A stretch of DNA of 64,000 nucleotides from Legionella donaldsonii (lineage in GTDB: Bacteria; Pseudomonadota; Gammaproteobacteria; Legionellales; Legionellaceae). This document shows, in pieces, positions 38,656 through 47,533 of this stretch. Numbering within the stretch: the first letter of the stretch is position 1; every line of letters starts with the position of its first letter. Location of the stretch: NCBI RefSeq assembly GCF_900452385.1, contig NZ_UGOA01000001.1, forward strand, positions 567,501 through 631,500. Reading direction: 5' to 3'. Both the position numbers and the translations under genes were made by a program. The notes below the pieces were generated by a model. It searched no databases. It was not told the origin of the DNA and saw only the letters and a list, made by a program, of their open reading frames with translations.

Positions 38656-39139
38656 AGTTATTTATCGACAGGGACAAATTTTGTTGGCAGGGTTAAGTTT
38701 TTTTATCCTTATAAGTTCTTTTTATTTTCAGTATGTGAAGAATTTGCAGCCTTGTCCTTTGTGCCTCATGCAACGCCTATGCGTTTTTTTATTATTTATA
38801 TTAGGCCTGATAGGGATTTATGTAGAGCAGATTAAACCGCGTAAAATCATCGCCGTGTTGCAAATTATTTTTGCTTTGGGCGGTGTATTTTTTGCTGGCC
38901 GCCAACTGTGGCTGCAAGCCTTGCCTGCCGGCCAAGCTCCGGCTTGTATGCCTGACTTAGGAGTCTTAGTTAGGTATTTTCCCTGGAGCGATGTTTTACA
39001 TGCCCTTTTTTGGGGTGCAGGGGATTGTGCTGAGGTTAATTGGACTTGGCTTGGCCTCTCCATGCCTGCCTGGTCAGCTTTTTATTTTTTATTTATGCTG
39101 GTAGCTGCTATTTTTATCATCCGCCGAGTAGAAACTTAA
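38648..39139 (+). CDS. dsbB: disulfide bond formation protein DsbB
   Basis: DsbB is the inner-membrane quinone reductase that reoxidises DsbA. The 163-residue protein has four membrane segments, the first redox pair CPLC at residues 36-39, the quinone-binding MQRLC just after it, and the second periplasmic cysteine pair at Cys100 and Cys127. It overlaps the end of the cytochrome c5 gene, an apt pairing since DsbB electrons go to the quinone pool, but the link is only positional. Confidence 0.95.
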   Translation: MNKVIYRQGQILLAGLSFFILISSFYFQYVKNLQPCPLCLMQRLCVFLLFILGLIGIYVEQIKPRKIIAVLQIIFALGGVFFAGRQLWLQALPAGQAPACMPDLGVLVRYFPWSDVLHALFWGAGDCAEVNWTWLGLSMPAWSAFYFLFMLVAAIFIIRRVET

Positions 39140-39391
39140 ATTATATGTTTTACTGACCTAGTATTGACAGCTTGACGCTATGGGCTGCTCATACTCCGGA
39201 CCTATGCTTAACTGCAATGCGTTGAAACAAACCATGTCAATCAAACTGGTAAAATAGGAAACTCGGAATAGTCAGTTATGGGGGCAATAAAGTATTTTTA
39301 CCAGTGATGATGCCGAGAGGACGAGTAAATACTGGTAAATATGAGGCCACTTGGCTATCATCGCACACCATTACAATCGATAAAACAAGTT

Positions 39392-40546
39392 ATGACGAAC
39401 AAGTTCCATTGCGAGGTTCTTAAGAATTATCCTTTCAACAAAGCACGGGTTACCCGTGTTAATACTCCCCACGGTGATTTTGTAACACCAGTATTTATGC
39501 CTGTTGGTACTCGAGCTGGTGTGAATAATATGACCCCGTGCGAATTACTAGAGGCGGGAAGTCAGATAATCCTGGGGGGCAATACTTACCATATGCTTTG
39601 TGCCCCTGGCATGCAGATCATTGAGCAAGCGGGAGGGATGCATCGTTTTATGGGTTGGCAAGGTCCCATGCTAACAGATAGCGGGGGTTTTCAAGTATTT
39701 TCTTTGTCCAAGAATAAAGAGATTTGTACTATCGATGAAGAGGGTGCGCATTTCAAATTGCCAGGTACACAGCGTTTGATTCATATGACCCCTGAAATGT
39801 CTTTGGAAACACAAAAAATTATCGGTGCTGATATCATTATGGCTTTTGATCAATGCACCCCCGACAGTTGTTCTCGTGAAGAAGTACAGAAGATAATGGT
39901 GCGTACACACCGTTGGCTTAAACAGTCGATAGCCTATCATGAGCGATATCCGAATTCTCGTTATGGTGCAAGCCAGGCTTTGTTTGGTATTGTCCAAGGG
40001 GGTATTTACGAAGAGCTGCGACGAGAAAGTGCTGATTTTGTCTCTTCCATGCATACAGATGGCATTGCGATTGGTGGAGAAACAGTAGGTTTTGATATGC
40101 CAACTACTGTGGAAATAATTCGTTGGGTCAGGGAGTACCTGCCCGAGAATAAACCGCGCTATACCATGGGAGTAGGTATGTCGCCGCAAGATTTATTGGA
40201 TGTTGTTGCTGAGGGGATTGATATGTTTGATTGTGTTGCCCCAACGCGTAATGCTCGTCACGGTGCTCTGTATTGTGGTGAACTTCTTCCCGAAGGTCAG
40301 TGGTTACGATTTGTCAGTAGTTATGAGAATCAGCGTATTCAGATTAAGAAAGCCTGTTTTGCGGATGATACATCACCGGTGATGGCTAGCTGTTTGTGTT
40401 ATACTTGCAGGAATTACACGCGTGCTTTTTTACATCATCTTTCTAAACAAAAGGCTAATTTGTTCACCGCATTGGCAAGTATACATAATATCCATGTAAT
40501 GCATGATGTTTGTGCTAAAATGCGCGACCTAATACTTGCGTCATAA
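39392..40546 (+). CDS. tgt: queuine tRNA-ribosyltransferase (Tgt)
   Basis: Tgt swaps guanine 34 of tRNAs with GUN anticodons for preQ1. The product is 384 residues from the preferred ATG (MTNKFHCEV); an upstream in-frame ATG at 39341 would add a tail unlike the family. Landmarks are FMPVGTRAGV, TDSGGFQVFSL with the catalytic Asp, FGIVQGGIYEELR, MFDCVAPTRNARHG with the nucleophilic Asp, and the zinc ligands CLCYTC followed by a His. It is more diverged from E. coli Tgt than its other housekeeping neighbours seem to be, and yajC-secD, its usual neighbours, are absent, so it could be a second Tgt-family enzyme. Confidence 0.88.
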   Translation: MTNKFHCEVLKNYPFNKARVTRVNTPHGDFVTPVFMPVGTRAGVNNMTPCELLEAGSQIILGGNTYHMLCAPGMQIIEQAGGMHRFMGWQGPMLTDSGGFQVFSLSKNKEICTIDEEGAHFKLPGTQRLIHMTPEMSLETQKIIGADIIMAFDQCTPDSCSREEVQKIMVRTHRWLKQSIAYHERYPNSRYGASQALFGIVQGGIYEELRRESADFVSSMHTDGIAIGGETVGFDMPTTVEIIRWVREYLPENKPRYTMGVGMSPQDLLDVVAEGIDMFDCVAPTRNARHGALYCGELLPEGQWLRFVSSYENQRIQIKKACFADDTSPVMASCLCYTCRNYTRAFLHHLSKQKANLFTALASIHNIHVMHDVCAKMRDLILAS

Positions 40547-40571
40547 TCTTTAAGAGATAACAGGAGACATA

Positions 40572-41063
40572 ATGATTTTAATTTCTACTTCAAAAGGCGA
40601 TATTCGTATACAGTTGGATGAAGAAAATACCCCAAAAACCGCCGAAAATTTTCGCAACTATGTTCGTAAGGGTTTTTACAATGATACGATCTTTCATCGT
40701 GTAATTGATGGTTTTATGATTCAAGGCGGTGGATTGACAGCTGAGATGACGCAGAAGCCAACAGAGGCATCGATTTCTAACGAAGCTAAATCAGCCAAAG
40801 CGAATAAACGAGGCACCATCGCTATGGCTAGAACGATGGATCCTCATTCAGCAACAGCGCAATTTTTTATTAATGTCGCCGATAATGCCTTCTTGAATTT
40901 TAGTGGGGAGCATCCACAAGGGTATGGTTATTGTGTCTTTGGTGAAGTGACTGACGGGATGGATGTCGTTGATGCCATTGTGAAAGTTAAGACAGGACAA
41001 CGCATGGGGCATGCAGATGTGCCCTTGGAAGATGTTGTTATTCATGAAATTAGTGAAATTTGA
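40572..41063 (+). CDS. ppiB: cyclophilin-type peptidyl-prolyl isomerase (PpiB-like)
   Basis: A 163-residue cyclophilin without signal peptide, so cytoplasmic like PpiB. The active-site block [14 protein letters not shown] (catalytic Arg), the [23 protein letters not shown] stretch in two parts and the [15 protein letters not shown] tail are all present. It lies 25 bases after tgt on the same strand, with GGAG before the ATG. Confidence 0.95.
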   Translation: MILISTSKGDIRIQLDEENTPKTAENFRNYVRKGFYNDTIFHRVIDGFMIQGGGLTAEMTQKPTEASISNEAKSAKANKRGTIAMARTMDPHSATAQFFINVADNAFLNFSGEHPQGYGYCVFGEVTDGMDVVDAIVKVKTGQRMGHADVPLEDVVIHEISEI

Positions 41064-41089
41064 TGGCAAACTGCTTAATCGGCGGTGAA

Positions 41090-41722
41090 TTATTTTCGCC
41101 GCCGTTTGCGCAGACTTTCTGAGTAGTCAAATTTGGGCATTTCAATGTGAAAGAAAATAGCGAGTAGACGAGCGGAGAAAATAGCAATTAATGTAATGAT
41201 TACATTGAGTTCATTGGCAACATGGAAATGTGCCAGAATAATAAATAGTAAGGCTCCGGCCAAAGCAATAACGGCATACAGTTCTTTACGCAGCACAAGC
41301 GGGATATCATTGCACAATATGTCGCGTAACATACCACCACAAATACCTGTAATCAGGCCACTAATAATGGCGATGCTAGGAGAAAGGCCGCTGGCAAGAA
41401 TTTTTTGGGTACCGATGATCACAAAAGCTGATAAACCCAATGCATCGAGTATAAGGAAAACCTTCATAATCCGAACCAGTGAATGGGCAATAAAAATAGT
41501 TAAAAAAGCACAGGCTGAAGTGTATAATAGGTATTCAGGATGAGCGACCCAAGTCAGCGGATGCGTATTAAAAAGAGCGTCGCGTACGGTTCCGCCGCCG
41601 AGAGCAGTAATACAGGCAATCAACATGACTCCAAAAAAATCCATTTTTTTTCGACCTGCAGCGATGGCACCAGTGATTGCTTCCACACAAATGCCCATAA
41701 TAAATAGGTAATGTAATAACAT
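41090..41722 (-). CDS. TRIC-type cation channel family protein (UPF0126/YicG-like)
   Basis: A 210-residue inner-membrane protein with seven hydrophobic segments and two inverted halves, each with the glycine-rich signature GGGTVRD (first) and CGGMLRDIL (second), as in bacterial homologues of the TRIC K+ channel. The ATG at 41722 is chosen over an upstream TTG. The C-terminus is basic and cytoplasmic. It is convergent with ppiB. Confidence 0.9.
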   Translation of the reverse strand: MLLHYLFIMGICVEAITGAIAAGRKKMDFFGVMLIACITALGGGTVRDALFNTHPLTWVAHPEYLLYTSACAFLTIFIAHSLVRIMKVFLILDALGLSAFVIIGTQKILASGLSPSIAIISGLITGICGGMLRDILCNDIPLVLRKELYAVIALAGALLFIILAHFHVANELNVIITLIAIFSARLLAIFFHIEMPKFDYSESLRKRRRK

Positions 41723-41837
41723 AGTTTTGCATTGCGTCAAAAAGATGCAATCATAACACTGTTTATCTGACTGGCGAAATAGAACGTATACGCTAGGCTT
41801 ATAATAAATAACCCCTTAGAGTTTTGGAGAGAGGATA

Positions 41838-42200
41838 ATGATTGACGAACAACCTACACCATCCAAATTTATTAATGCAGTCGACAAGGAAATGCATGAC
41901 AGTATTTTACGGTTAGATCAAAAGCTTAAAGGTTTATTGGCAGAGATCCAGGTAAAAAAAGAATCGATGGCTTTGGAAAAAACTGACGAGGTAATTGAGA
42001 ATCGTAAAAAACATTTATTAATCTTGGAGGATGAAGTAAGTCAAGCAATAGAAAGCATCAGAACACTGGTTAATATGACTGTTTCTGAGGAATTAAGTGA
42101 TGAAGAATTTAATGCCATAAATCAGGAAAATTTGGAGTCATTACGCCAAGTTTTTGATGATAATATTGACAAAATTACTAAATTGCAAAAGGCCTTTTAA
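41838..42200 (+). CDS. small coiled-coil protein of unknown function
   Basis: A 120-residue acidic, almost wholly helical protein with heptad-like spacing over residues 20-75 (LDQKLKGLLAEIQ, HLLILEDEVSQAI) and no Cys, signal peptide or membrane segment. AGAGAGGA precedes the ATG, so it is probably real. It may be an adaptor, chaperone-like or effector protein; I recognise no family. Confidence 0.65.
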   Translation: MIDEQPTPSKFINAVDKEMHDSILRLDQKLKGLLAEIQVKKESMALEKTDEVIENRKKHLLILEDEVSQAIESIRTLVNMTVSEELSDEEFNAINQENLESLRQVFDDNIDKITKLQKAF

Positions 42201-42336
42201 TGCTAAAAAACGGCTTATTCTAATAGAATGTCCAGTAATAAAGCTGTGCAGAGTTATGGCAAATGAACCAGATATCGTATTGACAGGATGATTTGCCGTT
42301 TTTCTATCTTTGAACAGAGGGATGTGTGACCTATTT

Positions 42337-43443
42337 ATGGCAAAGATCATGGATAATAAGACATTAAGGGTGATTGCTATTGTTTTGGTTTTATTTTCCT
42401 TCTGGCCATTTTTTTCGAATGCCGCTCTGCCAAACTCAGTCCTATTGGAGCAAAACGTTGACCAGCTAGTAGCGGCTGATATGCAACAGTACCATATTCC
42501 TGGTTTGGCCCTTGCTGTCTTATACAAAGGTGAGCCTGTCTTGATCAAGGGCTATGGTTATGCTGATTTGCAAGGGCGGCCAGTCAAAACAGAGACACTA
42601 TTTGGTATCGGCTCGATATCTAAATCCATCACTGCCTTTGCAGTGATGATCTTGGTACAGCAAGGTAAAATTAACCTTGATGCTTCCCTATTAAAATACC
42701 TCCCAGATGCGCCGAAACAATGGCAGTCTGTAACAATTCGGCAATTGCTTTCACATACCAGTGGTATTCCACAACATCAAGGGCCTCATTTACCTTGGTT
42801 GCGTATTTGGCAAAAACTGGCTAACAAACCGATGCAATTTTCGCCTGGTACTCATTTTAAATACAACAATTTTGGTTATATTGTGTTGAGTCGTGTCATT
42901 GAGAAAGTTAGTCAGCGAAGTCTGAGCGATTTTTTAGCGGAAAACCTATTTACTCCCCTAAACATGCAGCAAACAGGATTTCCTGATACCTTACGTCCCC
43001 CAGGTTTGGCGGCTGGCTACCGAGTAATCAATAACAAGGTAGTTCCCAATCCAAATCGAACGCCTTGGTCGCAAATGTGGGGCTCTGGCGGTATTGTGTC
43101 ATGCATTAGCGACATGGCGAAATGGGATGCAGCCATGACGAAGGGAAAACTATTACAATCAGCCAGTTATCGGGAAATGTGGGGTCCAGTTTTTTTACAG
43201 GATGGTCAGCCTTCTGGTCGTAAAGGATGGTCATGGGCTTTAGGTTGGCAGGTATCCTATTTTGGAAATAAGCTTGTCGCTCAAAAAAATGGTGCGATAC
43301 GGGGTTATGGTAGTTGGATGGTTCGCCATATTGATGAGCAAATTTCTATCATTATATTAGTCAATACAAATCATGTCCCTTTAAGACGTATCGCGAATAA
43401 AATTTATAGGCAGTTTATTTTGGTGCAGAAAGAGAATAATTAA
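42337..43443 (+). CDS. beta-lactamase-fold serine hydrolase (class C/AmpH/esterase-like)
   Basis: A periplasmic serine hydrolase of the class C beta-lactamase/penicillin-binding fold. A signal peptide lies at the N-terminus (VIAIVLVLFSFWPFFSNA); the start is unsure among 42322, 42337 and 42349. The nucleophile motif SISK (SxxK), the YNN (YxN) motif and a late KNGAIRGYG region in place of KTG are visible, along with the LLSHTSGIP stretch that is typical of the family. The third motif lacks K-T-G, so it is more likely a peptidase or esterase than a drug-hydrolysing enzyme. Confidence 0.85.
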   Translation: MAKIMDNKTLRVIAIVLVLFSFWPFFSNAALPNSVLLEQNVDQLVAADMQQYHIPGLALAVLYKGEPVLIKGYGYADLQGRPVKTETLFGIGSISKSITAFAVMILVQQGKINLDASLLKYLPDAPKQWQSVTIRQLLSHTSGIPQHQGPHLPWLRIWQKLANKPMQFSPGTHFKYNNFGYIVLSRVIEKVSQRSLSDFLAENLFTPLNMQQTGFPDTLRPPGLAAGYRVINNKVVPNPNRTPWSQMWGSGGIVSCISDMAKWDAAMTKGKLLQSASYREMWGPVFLQDGQPSGRKGWSWALGWQVSYFGNKLVAQKNGAIRGYGSWMVRHIDEQISIIILVNTNHVPLRRIANKIYRQFILVQKENN

Positions 43444-43512
43444 GAGCCATTGCTAAATTTATACTGTATAGCCATAAGACTGCTTGAGATTGAAATTAAT
43501 TACAGGAACGCC

Positions 43513-43995
43513 ATGTTATATTTAACTGAAGCACAAATGGATATGGTTTTTGCCATATTAGAAAAAAATAATAGGCTCGAACGCACTCTGGTATTGCAGT
43601 TTTCCATAATAAGTTCGAGAAATGAGCTTTCTGAAAATAGGCTGTTTAGTCCAAATCGATTTCAACATAGCTTGGCTAGTATTGAGGTTCTTATTCTGGC
43701 TGTAGTATTGGCCCACTATCCTGGTAAGACTATCGATGAGTTACTTGAGGAAATAAAACGGGAATATATAAATTGTGAATTTTTCACCCATAAAGCAAGC
43801 CAAATGATTTCCTTTATGGGCCTCTTAATGAATCTCATTGATAAAGAGTTCTTGGTTAGTAAAGAAAACACTTGTTTTTTAAATGAAACCCACCTTGATT
43901 TGCCTTTAGTTCCAATGATCCTGCCTGAGGTAGTCAAAAGGGAAACTGTGGAAATGAATATGGATGGTACGCAAGAGCGTATTACTCCTGGTTAG
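43513..43995 (+). CDS. unknown 160-residue protein
   Basis: No family recognised. The ATG at 43513 has AGGAA seven bases upstream; an earlier in-frame ATG at 43450 is possible but lacks such a site. The protein is soluble and mostly helical, with a hydrophobic helix IEVLILAVVLAHYP about residue 56 and a following acidic helix TIDELLEEIKREY. The C-terminal 25 residues are less ordered and acidic to polar. Its stop codon is followed at once by the 17-bp repeat motif, so insertion of an element may have set the present end of the protein. Confidence 0.6.
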   Translation: MLYLTEAQMDMVFAILEKNNRLERTLVLQFSIISSRNELSENRLFSPNRFQHSLASIEVLILAVVLAHYPGKTIDELLEEIKREYINCEFFTHKASQMISFMGLLMNLIDKEFLVSKENTCFLNETHLDLPLVPMILPEVVKRETVEMNMDGTQERITPG

Positions 43996-44124
43996 GGGCC
44001 TGACATTTCTATTATCTTGGCCAAAAAAAGATGATTTCCTTCCTGGACTACCTTGTAAACAGTGCAGCGACGCTCGTAACTCAATACTTTTCGACTCAAG
44101 CAAGCAAAATGTCAGCAGACCCTG
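43994..44124. repeat. probable MITE or IS remnant with imperfect terminal inverted repeats
   Basis: The left end reads AGGGGCCTGACATTTCT and the right end, read on the other strand, AGGGTCTGCTGACATTTT, so about 131 bases are bounded by imperfect inverted repeats. The left end repeats the motif at 5411-5427. No transposase frame is present inside. The left end starts within the TAG stop of the upstream gene. Confidence 0.5.
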
Positions 44125-44273
44125 GTATATTTTGTTGGTAAATTGAAAAACATGTAAATAAATTGCCAGATTTTTATCGCTAATGATTTTATTTTATTGC
44201 TTGCCCGGTTATGCTCAGTCTCTGTCTTTGGAATTGAAAATCGGCTGTTTAGCGATTTGTAAAAGCGAAAATT

Positions 44274-44696
44274 ATGATGACTATTGGTTCTTGGTATTAC
44301 CCCTCGCTTATTGCCCTTTGTCTTTATGGTGCTTGGGGGTATTGGGGCGCCCGGGCGGCAAATTTTATTAATCCACTTTCTATTACTTTTTATTCCAGTC
44401 TGGGGGTTTTGGTATCTGGTGTCCTTGCTCTTGTATTGCTGAATTTCAAACCAGAACTATCTGTGAAAGGAGGTCTTTATGGTCTTCTTAATGGGGTTGC
44501 CAATGGTGTTGCTTGCATTTTTTTTATTATTGCCTTACGTAGGGGGCCAGCAATGCCTGTTGTTTTGATTACCTCCATGTATCCTGTTATCACATTACTG
44601 TTATCGATACTTTTTTTAAAGCAAGGCTTGTCCCTAAAACAAACCCTGGGAATGGTGTTTGCCATGATTGCTTTAATTTTGTTCTCCATGGAGTGA
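44274..44696 (+). CDS. half-size EamA/DMT-family transporter
   Basis: A 140-residue membrane protein with four or five hydrophobic segments corresponding to a single EamA unit; usual EamA proteins have two. The C-terminal half contains the classical PVITLLLSILFLKQGLSL and GMVFAMIALILFS segments, as in small YdcZ/SMR-like members that work as dimers. The ribosome site before the ATG is poor. It follows the repeat element, so a 5' truncation of a longer gene is possible, but the first segment (SLIALCLYGAWGYWG) looks like a natural start. Confidence 0.75.
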   Translation: MMTIGSWYYPSLIALCLYGAWGYWGARAANFINPLSITFYSSLGVLVSGVLALVLLNFKPELSVKGGLYGLLNGVANGVACIFFIIALRRGPAMPVVLITSMYPVITLLLSILFLKQGLSLKQTLGMVFAMIALILFSME

Positions 44697-44708
44697 GTCA
44701 TTTTTCAT

Positions 44709-44915
44709 CTAAGGAATCATTTTGCCATTAGGATCTAAGGATAGCGGGGGGGCCGAATCAAAAGCACTCATGACTATCAATACCAGAAAAATGAGTAGAA
44801 ATAGGAAAAATAAAATTTTTGTTATGTAGGTAGCGGTAGAGGGTGTTCCTTTATAACTGAATAATGCGGTTAGCAGTGTCATTACTAAAAAAAAAAGGGC
44901 CCATGGAAACATCAT
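44709..44915 (-). CDS. small DUF1328-like membrane protein
   Basis: A 68-residue protein with two hydrophobic segments (WALFFLVMTLLTALF and ITKILFFLFLLIFLVLIVM), the pattern of DUF1328/YtjA small membrane proteins of unknown role. Its C-terminal tail is longer than usual. It is convergent with the half-size transporter gene, with 12 bases between the stops. Confidence 0.65.
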   Translation of the reverse strand: MMFPWALFFLVMTLLTALFSYKGTPSTATYITKILFFLFLLIFLVLIVMSAFDSAPPLSLDPNGKMIP

Positions 44916-45127
44916 CCATCCTTAGAGATGAGTCTATAAGTTATCTATAGTAGGGACATTTTGTTTTTTTGTAAAATCAGGGGGCTTATCCACCTTGCTC
45001 AAACCAGAGTCGCTCTTATAAATTTCAACCTGATTATACGTTGTTTTACATCTTAACTATTAAAGAGGGCCAAGCGCTCATCTATAGAAAGACTAAACGC
45101 TTGACGTTTAAACCCATTGAGAGGAAA

Positions 45128-46027
45128 TTACATATAATAGTTAAGCGCAACTGCTCCCGTAACGAATTTAGCCGCATGCGGACCGGTGATAGAAAACCAG
45201 ACCCCGCCGATAACACCGAGAGTTGAGGTAAAGTTATACTCCATTGCTGGGGCCAGGGAAACCTGATCGCCCGCTCTCCCGCCAACGCCTGCAACAGTAC
45301 CTCCGGGAGTGAATCCAGGATTGCCATCAAAATTGGTTGCTGGACTATGGACATACAATACTTCAAAAACAGGAACCCAGTTTTGGGTCAATGTATATTC
45401 AGCAGCTAAATCAACCGCATAACTGTTGTCCAGGTTAACTCGCCCCTCCGTTGAGGGGGTACCTCCAAAAACACTGACTCCATGAACTTTGACATCGCTG
45501 AATCTTGCTGCAACTAAACCCAAGCGCGTACGCAAATAATGTTCGTTTGTGAATTGAGTCAATCGTTGGAAGTTCACGCCAATAAAAGTTTGATAAGCAC
45601 CGAGACCAGTCTGATCAGTGCCCAATTTTCGTGGGTTTAAGTTATCAAAGCGCCCCGTAGGAAATACCTCCTGTAAGACAAGTCGTAAATCGGGCAGCCA
45701 GGAGTTTTCTTTTTGCCGCAAAACCTGGATACCCAAACCTAAACTGTAATCACCAATATCATTTCCATGCTGTCCATGATCCCAACTGTAGTCGTAAGGT
45801 AAGGATGTTTGCAAATCTAAAAAATCATTGATTCCTGCCGTAATAATAGGGATGACTTCAATGTTTCGAAATCCGTTCGGATAGCCACTATAAAAAGCAT
45901 AGGGTTCAAAATTGAAATGGCCTGCGGGAATTGTTTTTCCCGCAGGGGCAAGCAACGGGCCTGTGAACCATGGTCCCGCTATTGCCGCTTGAGTAAAGAA
46001 TAATAAAAATAGAAGTCGCGTATACAT
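45128..46027 (-). CDS. outer-membrane beta-barrel protein (phenol MetA-like transporter family)
   Basis: A 299-residue protein with a short signal peptide ending AIA and then alternating beta-strand sequence with many aromatic residues, ending in Asn-Tyr-Tyr-Met. The opening GPWFTGPLLAPAGKTIPAGHF and the EVFPTGRF stretch resemble a family of outer-membrane proteins found in several Legionella copies and often named after MetA-pathway phenol transport. The substrate is unknown. It is divergent from the small secreted protein gene with a 461-base spacer. Confidence 0.75.
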   Translation of the reverse strand: MYTRLLFLLFFTQAAIAGPWFTGPLLAPAGKTIPAGHFNFEPYAFYSGYPNGFRNIEVIPIITAGINDFLDLQTSLPYDYSWDHGQHGNDIGDYSLGLGIQVLRQKENSWLPDLRLVLQEVFPTGRFDNLNPRKLGTDQTGLGAYQTFIGVNFQRLTQFTNEHYLRTRLGLVAARFSDVKVHGVSVFGGTPSTEGRVNLDNSYAVDLAAEYTLTQNWVPVFEVLYVHSPATNFDGNPGFTPGGTVAGVGGRAGDQVSLAPAMEYNFTSTLGVIGGVWFSITGPHAAKFVTGAVALNYYM

Positions 46028-46203
46028 AAGAGTCGCATCCAGTGCAAAAAAATAAAATTTTAAACTTTTTTTATATTAATGGAATGATTTTTCTTTTTAA
46101 TTTTTTGATTTTTCTTTTATCACCCCTCATTCCAGAGATGCAGGGTAATCAGGGTTTTTGTTATTAATTTAATCAAATTATTCTTTTAATAAACAGAAAG
46201 GAT

Positions 46204-46233
46204 TTGAGAAAAGGATGTGTCTTGTGTTACAAT
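46204..46233 (+). promoter_or_regulatory. sigma70-like promoter TTGAGA-18-TACAAT
   Basis: TTGAGA (46204-46209) and TACAAT (46228-46233) are 18 bases apart. It points at the small frame starting at 46267 and, further on, the secreted 70-residue protein gene. It could also drive a small RNA. Confidence 0.45.
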
Positions 46234-46266
46234 GCGCGTCGTCAATAGAAAGAATGATTGGTTGCA

Positions 46267-46377
46267 ATGAGAGGTTTTTATCAGACTCTCAAGGATTTTT
46301 GTAACAGATTTATGGGCAATCTTTTGTTTCTAAAGACAAAAATGGAAAAGCTAATAGAGACATTTGAAGAAGCCTAA
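46267..46377 (+). CDS. possible 36-residue peptide
   Basis: The frame begins MRGFYQTLKDFCNRFMG and ends in an acidic IETFEEA. It would form an amphipathic helix. It lies 34 bases after a good promoter, but the ribosome site is weak (GGTTGC region), so coding is unsure; the transcript may be a small RNA instead. Confidence 0.3.
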   Translation: MRGFYQTLKDFCNRFMGNLLFLKTKMEKLIETFEEA

Positions 46378-46488
46378 AATAAAAATTTAAATTTTATAGA
46401 TTTTAGTGCACACTAGTCTTGTGTTGAAATAAGGTAGTGCTCTCTTTAAGTGTTTTAAGTCTAACTTAACCAATTAAAAGGGTCTTTA

Positions 46489-46701
46489 ATGAAAAAATTA
46501 GCAGCAGTAGCAATAAGTTGTTTAATTCCTTTTTTCTCATTTGCTGGTAGTGCAGATAACGGGGTTCTCGATACTTTTCAGGAACGTTGTGCAAAAGAAA
46601 CAGATCCCATTAAACGTCAAAATTATTGCCATATACTTGATCAACATAGTCAGGCAGACGCTAACATGACTGATACGCTACAAGAGACAGTGGTCGTTTA
46701 A
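46489..46701 (+). CDS. small secreted protein of unknown function
   Basis: A 70-residue protein with a clear Sec signal peptide (MKKLAAVAISCLIPFFSFA) and a mature part of about 50 residues holding two cysteines, which could form a disulfide, and the segment DTFQERCAKETDP. AAAGGG lies eight bases before the ATG, and a hairpin follows the stop. No family recognised; likely periplasmic or released. Confidence 0.7.
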   Translation: MKKLAAVAISCLIPFFSFAGSADNGVLDTFQERCAKETDPIKRQNYCHILDQHSQADANMTDTLQETVVV

Positions 46702-46733
46702 AAAGCGTAGAGAGTTTTATCTACCTTTCTGCT

Positions 46734-46760
46734 AGCCCTCTAAATCCAGTTTTGAGGGCT
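46734..46760 (+). terminator. hairpin after the small secreted protein gene
   Basis: AGCCCTC (46734-46740) pairs with GAGGGCT (46754-46760). No T-run follows at once, so it is a weak terminator or a stability hairpin. Confidence 0.45.
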
Positions 46761-46937
46761 GAGTGATAACAGTTTTCTTCCCCATTCCTGGTTTTTTTTC
46801 TATGCAATCAAAGAATTAATCGTTCCTCACTGTCTATTAGTCAATCAACTTTGTTTAACCTGTTAGATTTTAGATTTCATGCCCCAAGAGTATGAAGCCT
46901 CTTTGTGAGGCCGGCATGGATAGAAAGAATAGGAAGA

Positions 46938-47510
46938 TTAAACCAGCGAGTCCATGGGTATTAGCTGTTTAAGTTCTTTGGGCTTGGACAGGCTTGCCAA
47001 GTTATCACAAGTTATAAAAAGATCCTGCAGCTGATTCGTGCAGTATAAACCAATTTTACGAAAGTCATCGGATTGGTTGGTAAAAATTTCTTGTGTTTGA
47101 GAGCAAGACTGTTTACTGGCCAATGAGTAAATGTAAGAGACATTGTCCTGGCGGATTGCGAGAGAAGAGCCGATTGGATAATGATGTTTGATCTGTTTCA
47201 GGTAATAAAGTTCATCATAACGCGCCGGGCTATATAATGATTGCCAGCTAGTTTGTACACCTGAGCGAAACCAGGCGGGATGATAGGTTTGATCATAACG
47301 CCAGAGCTCGCTATTAAATAGGTTAAATTCAAGTGCAGGCGTGGAAGAGAAAATGACTATCTCTTGTTCAATACCAACACGAGTAATGGCAATATGATTA
47401 ATTTCATGGATGCCAAGTATATCTTTGAATACAGCCCCTACTTTATTTTTAAACGCAAACAATAATTTTAGTAGTTGCGAATGTGGTCTTATCTCGTTGT
47501 GAATATCCAT
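46938..47510 (-). CDS. sensor-like domain protein without output domain
   Basis: A 190-residue soluble protein. Its alpha-beta pattern (helix at 12-35, strands at INHIAITRVG and EIVIFSSTPALEF, then YDQTYHPAWFRSG and PIGSSLAIR) resembles the ligand-binding N-terminal domain of LuxR-type regulators, but no helix-turn-helix follows; the C-terminal 30 residues are a polar tail. It lies 23 bases after an XRE regulator gene on the same strand, so it may regulate that protein. This reading is by pattern only; it may belong to a Legionella-specific family. Confidence 0.55.
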   Translation of the reverse strand: MDIHNEIRPHSQLLKLLFAFKNKVGAVFKDILGIHEINHIAITRVGIEQEIVIFSSTPALEFNLFNSELWRYDQTYHPAWFRSGVQTSWQSLYSPARYDELYYLKQIKHHYPIGSSLAIRQDNVSYIYSLASKQSCSQTQEIFTNQSDDFRKIGLYCTNQLQDLFITCDNLASLSKPKELKQLIPMDSLV

Positions 47511-47533
47511 AACTAATACTTAATTGCTCCATG

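Larger units (their letters stand above)
46028..46488. other. long AT-rich spacer with a promoter and a possible small ORF
   Basis: This 461-base stretch separates divergent genes. It holds a sigma70-like promoter at 46204-46233 and a 36-codon frame at 46267-46377, listed on their own. The rest is AT-rich and shows no other clear signal. Confidence 0.6.

Noticed and set aside
42337-43443. A drug-resistance beta-lactamase
   Set aside because: SxxK and YxN are present, but the third motif is not KTG, and many bacterial peptidases and esterases share this fold.
44183-44371. 62-residue plus-strand frame before the half-size EamA gene
   Set aside because: It overlaps that gene in another frame and has no convincing start site; its hydrophobic look is due to shared DNA.
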